From Syntrophaceae bacterium UBA2210 (GTDB lineage Bacteria; Desulfobacterota; Syntrophia; Syntrophales; UBA2210), in the NCBI GenBank assembly GCA_002327865.1, contig DCUQ01000031.1, positions 1 to 52,250 of the forward strand: a stretch of DNA of 52,250 nucleotides, written 5' to 3'. The notes below the pieces were generated by a model. The model saw only the letters and a program-made list of their open reading frames with translations, was not told the origin of the DNA and did no database searches. This document shows positions 15,944 to 22,614 of this stretch, piece by piece. Within the stretch, counting starts at the first letter, position 1; each line of letters opens with the position of its first letter. A program made the translations under genes and the position numbers.

Positions 15944-16225
15944 CTACCCTATATTTTCAATGTCTCTTCTGTTTATTCCTGAAACCGAAACTTTCTTGTT
16001 TCTTGATTTGTGCCCGGCTATGATCTTTATCTGAGCTTTTGTCACCCCAAGCATTTCTGAAAGGAATTTGATGCATTCCTTGTTGGCCGCCCCTTCGACA
16101 GGGGGTGCGGTTATCCTGATCTTCAGGGCATCGTCCTGGACGCCAGCCAACTCACATCTGGACGCACGCGGGATAACCCTGACATTAAATACTACACCAT
16201 CCGCTGTTTCTCCGACCGGAATCAT
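15944..16225 (-). CDS. yggU: DUF167/YggU family protein
   Basis: A 93-residue protein with the DUF167 pattern: VFNVRVIPRASRCELAGV, LKIRITAPPVEGAANKECIKFL and IKIIAGHKSRNKKVSV. The PPVEGAAN and GxxSRxK motifs are the family signature. The fold is small alpha/beta and the function is unknown, but the gene commonly lies beside yggT and proC. ATG 16225 overlaps the TGA of the DivIVA gene by ATGA, which suggests translational coupling; a GTG six codons earlier would overlap more. It is the third gene of the operon and is followed by two terminators. Confidence 0.88.
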   Translation of the reverse strand: MIPVGETADGVVFNVRVIPRASRCELAGVQDDALKIRITAPPVEGAANKECIKFLSEMLGVTKAQIKIIAGHKSRNKKVSVSGINRRDIENIG

Positions 16226-16650
16226 TGTTTTCTCTTTTTCCACGTATCCAGAAGATCGATATTAAACCTGAGAAACGATTCAAAATAAGCTTCAAGCTGA
16301 TCCTTTGTTTTTTCGAGGTGTTCGATCTCCATCTCCAGGCCATCCGCTTCCATTCGTCTCGCGGCAAGGATATCTTCCACGGCGGCTTCGGCCTCCCGCA
16401 GCATCGAGACTTTCATCTCTTCCATATCGACCGGGGGAGTTTCGTCTTTAATGGCAGGCACCGTATCTTTCAGTTGCTCCAGCCGGGATTCGAGTTCCGC
16501 CGTTTTTTCTCTCAACCTTGAATTCTCCTGGAGCTGCAATTCCAGTTCAACGGCCACAATCTGTAGAAAATTATCGACCTCTCTTACATCGAATCCCCTG
16601 AATCTCATTCGAAATCTCTGGTTGTTTATGTCCAAAGGTGTAACGTTCAT
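16222..16650 (-). CDS. DivIVA-domain coiled-coil protein
   Basis: The 142-residue protein starts with the DivIVA lipid-binding region (MNVTPLDINNQRFRMRFRGF, then DVREVDNFLQIVAVELE), whose N-terminal loop inserts into curved membrane. The rest is coiled coil (LREKTAELESRLEQL; HLEKTKDQLEAYFESFL) with an acidic/proline break near residues 70-78. In Gram-positives DivIVA marks poles and septa; in deltaproteobacteria short homologues beside yggT have no assigned function. AGGAGGG lies before the ATG, only 8 nt after the yggT stop, so it is clearly cotranscribed. Confidence 0.88.
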   Translation of the reverse strand: MNVTPLDINNQRFRMRFRGFDVREVDNFLQIVAVELELQLQENSRLREKTAELESRLEQLKDTVPAIKDETPPVDMEEMKVSMLREAEAAVEDILAARRMEADGLEMEIEHLEKTKDQLEAYFESFLRFNIDLLDTWKKRKQ

Positions 16651-16658
16651 GAGCCCTC

Positions 16659-16958
16659 CTATCTGAGGCTAAGCGCTACCTGCAACATGGTTTTTACAAG
16701 AAAACTCTGAAGAAATATGATTGCCAGAATTACAATGATCGGTGAAAAATCCATGCCGAGGCCTCTCAGCGGGATCCATCTCCTGACCCTGTAGAGCACA
16801 GGTTCGGTAGCCCTGTACAAAAACCGCACTAACGGATTGTACGGATCGGGGTTGACCCAGGATATCAGCGCCCTTATAATTATTAGCCACATATAGAGGG
16901 TAAGTCCGATATTTACAATTCTGGCAAGCGCATCTATGAAATTTCCCAATATAAACAT
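16659..16958 (-). CDS. yggT: YggT family membrane protein
   Basis: A 99-residue membrane protein with two hydrophobic helices (ALARIVNIGLTLYMWLIIIRAL; IIVILAIIFLQSFLVKTML). The family motif ISWVNPDPYNPLVRFLYRATEPVL lies between them. YggT proteins are linked to osmotic or K+ homeostasis and to cell division in different bacteria. AAAGGGG precedes the start. It heads the yggT-divIVA-yggU operon and is transcribed away from proC, although in most genomes proC lies immediately upstream on the same strand. Confidence 0.9.
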   Translation of the reverse strand: MFILGNFIDALARIVNIGLTLYMWLIIIRALISWVNPDPYNPLVRFLYRATEPVLYRVRRWIPLRGLGMDFSPIIVILAIIFLQSFLVKTMLQVALSLR

Positions 16959-17109
16959 TGCTTCCCCTTTACATTAAAATAAGTTATGAATAATAACTGC
17001 TGTTTTAAAAGTCAAGGTTTATGTTCCTCCGAAAGATAGAAACTGTCATGATTTCAGAGGCATAAATTATTTCACATACCAGATAAACCAAGGAGGTCGT
17101 AATACGGAA

Positions 17110-17937
17110 ATGCGGGGAGAAAAGATATCTGTTATCGGCGGGGGGAATATGGGCGAAGCGCTCGTCGTGGGAATGCTCTCGGGAAAGCTGACACGTGCCG
17201 AGGACATCACTATACATGACATACTGGAGGAGCGACTCGCACATTTCAGAGACAAATACCGCGTGAACGTATCGAAGGATATCCCGGCGGCAATAGAAAC
17301 CGCCGATATCGTCATCCTTGCGGTAAAGCCTCAAAATATGGAAAGCGTACTAGCAGACATAGCCGATGATAACGGAGATCGTCTTTTCATATCTATCGCC
17401 GCAGGTATCACTCTCAGATTCATAGAGGAACATATGGGCGATAAAACCCGCGCGGTAAGGGTAATGCCAAACACCCCCGCTCTCATAGGAGAAGGAGCGG
17501 CAGCCCTGGCCGCCGGCAAAAAGGCCACAGAGAGCGACATGAAGGCGGCCCGCCGTATATTCGATTCCCTGGGAATCACCGTTGTCGTCGAGGAAGAGCT
17601 CATCGACGCAGTCACAGGACTGAGCGGAAGCGGTCCCGCTTATGGATTCATCATCATAGAAGCTCTCGCGAATGCCGGCATCAGCCAGGGGCTTGAAGCC
17701 GAAACTGCATTAAAACTGGCGGCCCAGACCATGCTGGGGGCCGCCAAACTATGCCTCGCCGGAGACAAAACACCGGCTCAACTTACAGAAATGGTAACAT
17801 CCCCCGGCGGTACCACCATAGAGGGGATAAAGGCTCTCAGGGCCGGGAAAATCAACGAAACACTTGCAGCGGCTGTGGAAGCAGCAACAAAAAGATCAAA
17901 GGAGCTGGGGGAAAACAGTAAACCTAGACCGAGGTGA
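17110..17937 (+). CDS. proC: Pyrroline-5-carboxylate reductase
   Basis: The 275-residue protein catalyses the last step of proline synthesis, NAD(P)H-dependent reduction of pyrroline-5-carboxylate. The N-terminal Rossmann motif is SVIGGGNMGEALV (about residues 7-19). The C-terminal domain carries VTGLSGSGPAYGFIIIEALA and EMVTSPGGTTIEGIKAL, the PROSITE signature of the family and proline/P5C site. The length matches E. coli ProC (269). AGGAGG lies 13 nt before the ATG, slightly far. The gene is divergent from yggT, with a 151-bp region that must hold both promoters. Confidence 0.95.
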   Translation: MRGEKISVIGGGNMGEALVVGMLSGKLTRAEDITIHDILEERLAHFRDKYRVNVSKDIPAAIETADIVILAVKPQNMESVLADIADDNGDRLFISIAAGITLRFIEEHMGDKTRAVRVMPNTPALIGEGAAALAAGKKATESDMKAARRIFDSLGITVVVEEELIDAVTGLSGSGPAYGFIIIEALANAGISQGLEAETALKLAAQTMLGAAKLCLAGDKTPAQLTEMVTSPGGTTIEGIKALRAGKINETLAAAVEAATKRSKELGENSKPRPR

Positions 17938-17993
17938 ATTAAGAGGCCTTGAGAATTTTTACCATCCGATATTTTTGTGTCGGAAACAGGAAA

Positions 17994-18014
17994 GCAACCT
18001 GACAGAAAGGTTGC
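17994..18014 (+). other. Short hairpin after proC
   Basis: GCAACCT (17994-18000) and AGGTTGC (18008-18014) form a 7-bp stem with a 7-nt loop. No T-tract follows, so its role as a terminator is doubtful. The rest of 17938-18153 shows no supported gene, although a spurious ORF runs through it. Confidence 0.4.
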
Positions 18015-18153
18015 CCGGGTTATTAAAAACGGAGGCGGAAGAGCGTTCCAGTACCTCCGGACAATTTGAACCTGACAAAGAGAAAAGCCGGGTATGATCC
18101 ATCGGTATCGCCCTTCCGGTCTTTGTCAAAAACAGGAGATAAGGAGAGATGTA

Positions 18154-19608
18154 ATGGCATTAAGAACTGCGGAAGAATTTGTTCAGAGTATCAGGAAAAT
18201 GAAACCACGGGTTTTTATGAATGGCAAAAAAATCGAAAATATACTGGATAACTCCGTAACAAAAACCGTGGTGGATTCCAACAAGGCAAGTTACGAGTGG
18301 GCACTCGATTCCAGGTATCAGGATATCATGACCACAATCTCCCCCCTGACAAGAGAAAGGGTCAACCGATATACCCATGTATCACAAAGCATCCAAGATC
18401 TGGTAGATAAGGCTAATGCCGGAACCTTTACCTCCGAGAACCTGGGAACCTGCATCTACAGGTGTGTCGGGCTGGATACGTTTCATTCGCTCTGGGCCAA
18501 TACCTGGGAGATGGATCATAAACTGGGCACATCTTATTTCCCGCGGTTTCAGAAATATCTCAAATACGTACAGAACAACGACCTGTCAGTCGCAGGCGCC
18601 CTCACAGAACCCAGAGGACTTAGGCACGAAGAGCTTAAGGACTGGCCAGATCCGTATCTTTCCCTGAAAATAGTGGAAAGGAAATCGGACGGCATCGTGG
18701 TTAACGGTTGCAAGATAAATATATCAGGTGCATATGCCGGCAATGAACTTGTTGTTCTGCCACAGATGGCTCACTATGCCGGAGAAGAAGATTACGCTGT
18801 CGCCTTCGCTCTTCCCGCCGACACCGAGGGGATCACTTACATATGTCAGTACACCCCCGAATCTGCTGAAAGGGAACAGGCCGATAACATATACGAACTC
18901 GGCAATCCAGTATTCGGGCAGAGAGAGACAAGTATGGTGGTTTTCGACAATGTTTTCGTGCCCTGGGAACGGGTCTTCCACTGCGGGGAACTGGAATATT
19001 CCGGCAAACTGGTTGAAAGATTTGCCAGAACTCACAGAATGACATGCGGCGGAACATGCAAGGTGGGATTTATGAACATTATCATCGGTGCATGTAAATT
19101 GTTGCAGGAATACAAGGGTTTGGGAAAAGCATCTCATATCAATGATGAAATCATCGAGATGGTGGTATTACGGGAAACCGCCAAGGCATGCGGCCTGACG
19201 TCGGCCACTCTTGGGTGTGAGGACCCGGTCGGATCAGGTGCGTTTCTTCCGAACGAAATAATGGGTAACGTCTCCAAATTAAATGTATGCCATTCCTTCT
19301 GGAGAGTTTTGGAACTTGCCGGGGATATAGCCGGCGGCCTTGCGGTAACGCTTCCCTCCATGAAGGAACTTAACAATCCCGAAACAAGAGATTATGTAAA
19401 AAAATACCTTTGTTTCGGCTCTTCGGCCGGAGCCGAAAACATCATGAAAGTGACGAAGGTAATTCAAAACTGGACGTCCGGACTGCATGGAGTGGGTACT
19501 TACCACGGCGCTGGCCCTGTAATGACGCAAAAGATAATGCTGAATAAACTGGTTAACTACGATAAAGAGGTAAATCTTGTTAAGAAAGCACTGGATATCA
19601 AGGATTAA
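18154..19608 (+). CDS. 4-hydroxybutyryl-CoA dehydratase-like protein (HpaB/AbfD superfamily)
   Basis: A 484-residue flavin/4Fe-4S-type enzyme of the family of 4-hydroxybutyryl-CoA dehydratase/vinylacetyl-CoA isomerase (AbfD, about 490 aa) and 4-hydroxyphenylacetate 3-monooxygenase. C100 and C104 (TCIYRC) align with AbfD cluster ligands C99 and C103. The second ligand pair lies in THRMTCGGTCKVG: H294 fits H292, but the cysteine is displaced by one residue (C302), and a cysteine (C298) takes the place of AbfD Y296. The C-terminal domain includes GVGTYHGAGPVMTQKIMLNK. AAGGAGAG lies 7 nt before ATG 18154; an upstream GTG/ATG reading to 18094 lacks support. The substrate may be another hydroxyacyl-CoA. 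AbfD positions are recalled from the literature. Confidence 0.82.
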   Translation: MALRTAEEFVQSIRKMKPRVFMNGKKIENILDNSVTKTVVDSNKASYEWALDSRYQDIMTTISPLTRERVNRYTHVSQSIQDLVDKANAGTFTSENLGTCIYRCVGLDTFHSLWANTWEMDHKLGTSYFPRFQKYLKYVQNNDLSVAGALTEPRGLRHEELKDWPDPYLSLKIVERKSDGIVVNGCKINISGAYAGNELVVLPQMAHYAGEEDYAVAFALPADTEGITYICQYTPESAEREQADNIYELGNPVFGQRETSMVVFDNVFVPWERVFHCGELEYSGKLVERFARTHRMTCGGTCKVGFMNIIIGACKLLQEYKGLGKASHINDEIIEMVVLRETAKACGLTSATLGCEDPVGSGAFLPNEIMGNVSKLNVCHSFWRVLELAGDIAGGLAVTLPSMKELNNPETRDYVKKYLCFGSSAGAENIMKVTKVIQNWTSGLHGVGTYHGAGPVMTQKIMLNKLVNYDKEVNLVKKALDIKD

Positions 19609-20168
19609 CCCCGGCAGGATCGGAACATTTTGAGATTACTCAAGTAAATGTTTTATTTCTCCTGCTGCGAAGCTCACGTATCATTCGGATGATGAGAGAT
19701 ACATTTTTGCTGTCGATACGGTTTATAGAAGCTTTCTGCAACCTGACGCGGGAGATCTTTGGCTGTCGCGTATGTTAAATATTATTTTTCATGTTTTCCC
19801 GGCAAAACGTAGTTTAGTCGACGCTCCTGTGTCCCTCACCCGAAAACTGAGACCTCGTGCCTCGATTCGCTTCCCTTCAAGTCCCAATATGTCTGTTTAT
19901 ATCTCTGAATGGTACTTCCGAGATAATGCCGGCATATCCTTGTAAGATTATCTGCGATGCGATCAAAGAGAAGACAATTGTAACTATTTGTCGAATATGT
20001 TATTTGGAAAAAGTTTGTTATCTTCTTTTCCGGATTTCCTCGTTTATTATGAAACTTTCATGATGGACGAAGAATGACACTGCGATCCTGATAAGAACGA
20101 CACGGTCGAACGTACATGTCTTTGATAACAATCCCACACCATCATGATTTATTTTTAAGAGGCAACAC
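19609..20168. other. 560-bp intergenic region, no supported gene
   Basis: There is no open frame with a ribosome-binding site. A 68-codon frame at 19857-20063 has no initiation signal and no family resemblance. No strong terminator or sigma-70 promoter could be assigned, although the kinase at 20169 must be transcribed from here. The region is somewhat AT-rich and may be decayed coding DNA. Confidence 0.5.
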
Positions 20169-21707
20169 GTGATTGACAAGAAACCGACAATAAAAGAACC
20201 GGTTAATCCGATTTCCGATTTGAACGTACAAATGGAACAGAAGCATGAATCACAGGCAAACGGATCAACCGCAGAAGATCTCTATAAAATGATGGCCAAC
20301 AGTTCACAGGTCGGTTTCTATGTTGTGCAGGATAAAAAGTTCCGGTTTGTAAACCGCCATATGGCGAAATATGCCGCTTACAGGGAAAGCGAGATGCTAG
20401 GCATGGATCCCGTAAGCATCATTCACCCGGCAGACCGTAAGGTTGCGGCAAAAAAAGCAGTCAGAATGCTGAAGGGACAGCGCTTCTCACCTTACGAATT
20501 CAGGATCATAACCAGTGACGGTCATATCAAGTGGATTATGGAAACGGTGACGTCGATCACATTCAAGGGGAGACGGGCCATTCTGGGCAATTCAATGGAC
20601 ATTACCGAACAGCGAGAAGCTTCGGAACGACTCGAAGAACTGGAGGCGCTCGAATCCTCCATTCTGGATGCCATTGCACAGGCTGTTGTGGGTCTTCACA
20701 ATCGTCGTATCAACTTCGCGAATAACGCCGTCAAGACGATATTCGGCTGGAACCGTGAAGAACTCATCGGCAAAAGTGTTACGATATTCTACCGAAACGA
20801 GGAGGACGCCGGGATAATCGGTGACCGCTTTTATTCGACACTAGAGCATCAACGAACCTTTATCACCGAATTCCCATGCAAACGGAAGGATGGCCGGGAA
20901 ATTCTCTGCAGGATGAAGGCTTCCCGGATCGGAGAAAAACTCAGAGACCGGCGTATCGTAGTTACCTACGAGGACATCACGGAACAGAAAAAAGCGGAAG
21001 AAGAACTGGAACGGTCGCGCCAGGAGTTGAGAGATCTCTCAACTTATCTCCAGTCCGTTCGCGAGAAGGAAAGTACTCGAATTGCCCGAAAGATACACGA
21101 CGAACTTGGACAATCCCTCACGGCCCTCCAGATGGACCTGTCATGGCTTGAGCAGCATCTGCCCGGGAAAAGCGAGTCCATTCATGAAAAAACCCTGCGG
21201 ATGACCCGTCTCGTTGATGCAACAATTGAAAGTGTTCACAAGATAATGACGGAATTGCGTCCCAGCCTGCTCGACGACCTTGGCCTCCCGGACGCTATCG
21301 AATGGCAGGCCAATGATTTCCAGAAACGATCGGGAATCGAGTGCAAGGCCTTTCTCGATTACGGAGACATGGTAATCGGCAGGGAACTGGCGACAACCAT
21401 CTTCCGGATCTTTCAGGAAACACTAACCAATATAGCTCGCCATTCGAAAGCAACACAATGCGGTGTCAGCCTGACAGCAAACGAAAAACAGGTGTGCCTG
21501 GAGGTCACCGATAACGGAGTGGGAATCACCAGCCGGCAGATCAAAGACCGCCAGTCATTCGGGATTATCGGGATGCGCGAGCGCGCCCATCTATGGGGCG
21601 GTACCGTTCACGTAGCGGGCGGAACAAACGGAGGAACGACTGTAACAGTCACCATTCCCCTGATAGAAGGAGACGATACCATTGATAAGAATACTGGTTG
21701 CCGATGA
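20169..21707 (+). CDS. PAS-PAS sensor histidine kinase (NarL-type, HisKA_3)
   Basis: A 512-residue cytoplasmic kinase without membrane helices. PAS 1 (about 40-155) ends in GNSMDITEQREA and PAS 2 (about 165-280) ends in TYEDITEQKKAEEE. A coiled linker leads to the HisKA_3 dimerisation box ARKIHDELGQSLTALQ with phospho-accepting H310. The HATPase has the N box FQETLTNIARHSKA and G boxes DNGVGI and GIIGMRERA. The ligand of the PAS domains is unknown; no heme or flavin motif is visible. The start is GTG 20169 after AGAGG. The 3' end overlaps the response regulator gene by 26 bp, so they are one operon and a cognate pair. Confidence 0.92.
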   Translation: MIDKKPTIKEPVNPISDLNVQMEQKHESQANGSTAEDLYKMMANSSQVGFYVVQDKKFRFVNRHMAKYAAYRESEMLGMDPVSIIHPADRKVAAKKAVRMLKGQRFSPYEFRIITSDGHIKWIMETVTSITFKGRRAILGNSMDITEQREASERLEELEALESSILDAIAQAVVGLHNRRINFANNAVKTIFGWNREELIGKSVTIFYRNEEDAGIIGDRFYSTLEHQRTFITEFPCKRKDGREILCRMKASRIGEKLRDRRIVVTYEDITEQKKAEEELERSRQELRDLSTYLQSVREKESTRIARKIHDELGQSLTALQMDLSWLEQHLPGKSESIHEKTLRMTRLVDATIESVHKIMTELRPSLLDDLGLPDAIEWQANDFQKRSGIECKAFLDYGDMVIGRELATTIFRIFQETLTNIARHSKATQCGVSLTANEKQVCLEVTDNGVGITSRQIKDRQSFGIIGMRERAHLWGGTVHVAGGTNGGTTVTVTIPLIEGDDTIDKNTGCR

Positions 21708-22314
21708 TCATGCCATTGTCCGTGAAGGTGTTAAGCAGATCCTGGCTGACGTCAGTGACATGGTGGTACAGGATGAAGCTGAAAACGGACAGGAAACGCT
21801 GGAAAAAGTCGCACGAAACGATTACGAAGTAGTTCTTCTGGATATTTCGATGCCCGGGAGGAGCGGCCTCGAAATCCTTGAGGATATAAAAAGTGAACGG
21901 CCGAAGCTCCCCGTGCTGATCCTGAGCATGCATCCCGAGGAACAATACGCAGTCCGGGCACTTCGCGCCGGGGCATCGGGATATGTAACAAAAGCAAGCG
22001 CGCCTCAGGAACTGATCGGCGCCATCAGAAAGGCATCAAGAGGCGGGAAATATGTCACGGCATCACTGGCGGAAAAACTGGCACTCGAACTTGACGTGAT
22101 AACGGAAAAACCGCCTCACGAAAAACTCTCTAATCGGGAATATCAGGTTATGCTTATGCTTGCCGAGGGACAGTCGGTTTCCGAGATTGCCGAGAATCTC
22201 TTTCTAAGCGTCAAGACCATCAGCACTTACCGGACACGCATCATGGACAAGATGGGGTTGAAAAAAAACGCTGAGCTTACACTTTACGCAATTCACAACA
22301 AACTCATCGATTAA
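21682..22314 (+). CDS. NarL/FixJ-family response regulator
   Basis: A 210-residue regulator with a receiver domain (acidic pocket D8 D9, phospho-accepting D54 in LLDISMPGRSG, and K at GYVTKAS). A LuxR-type HTH follows (LSNREYQVMLMLAEGQSVSE, then IAENLFLSVKTISTYRTRI). It starts with TTG 21682 after AAGGAG, inside the end of the kinase gene. The DNA target is unknown, but the next gene in the same direction, 300 bp away, is the acyl-CoA synthetase/GNAT fusion, and an inverted repeat lies between them. Confidence 0.93.
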   Translation: MIRILVADDHAIVREGVKQILADVSDMVVQDEAENGQETLEKVARNDYEVVLLDISMPGRSGLEILEDIKSERPKLPVLILSMHPEEQYAVRALRAGASGYVTKASAPQELIGAIRKASRGGKYVTASLAEKLALELDVITEKPPHEKLSNREYQVMLMLAEGQSVSEIAENLFLSVKTISTYRTRIMDKMGLKKNAELTLYAIHNKLID

Positions 22315-22334
22315 AAGTTCCAATTAACATTAAC

Positions 22335-22391
22335 ATGCCGGTATCCACCGGATCACACGCTTCACGAGATAAAGCGGTGGCAAGCCGGCAT
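22335..22391 (+). terminator. Long hairpin after the response regulator, possible terminator
   Basis: ATGCCGG (22335-22341) pairs with CCGGCAT (22385-22391), and the inner CCACCG (22346-22351) pairs with CGGTGG (22375-22380). It is followed by TGTTGTG, a poor T-tract. It may instead be a degenerate member of the CCGG palindrome family. Confidence 0.45.
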
Positions 22392-22442
22392 TGTTGTGTC
22401 GATGCCGGCTCGTCTCACAGTGACTAATAAATCCACCCGCTA

Positions 22443-22488
22443 CTTGTCGGATAAACCCTGTCAAAATATTCGGTATCACTCCGACAAG
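22443..22488. promoter_or_regulatory. Inverted repeat upstream of acyl-CoA synthetase/GNAT gene
   Basis: CTTGTCGGA (22443-22451) and TCCGACAAG (22480-22488) are perfect 9-bp arms separated by 28 nt, about 125 bp before the TTG start. The arms could be two half-sites for a regulator or a leader hairpin. The assignment is inferred from position only. Confidence 0.4.
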
Positions 22489-22614
22489 CAAAAAAGATTC
22501 CCCCCTATATTATCTTTTATGCCCTTATGTTAGTCAGTTATCTCGTTCGGGGTTCGCATCATTCTGACAGGACCAGGAACGGACATAAGGTAAAAACACA
22601 GGGGAAAAACAACT

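Noticed and set aside
19857..20063. 68-codon frame in the 560-bp gap
   Set aside because: No start signal and no recognisable family; cysteine-rich but likely chance.
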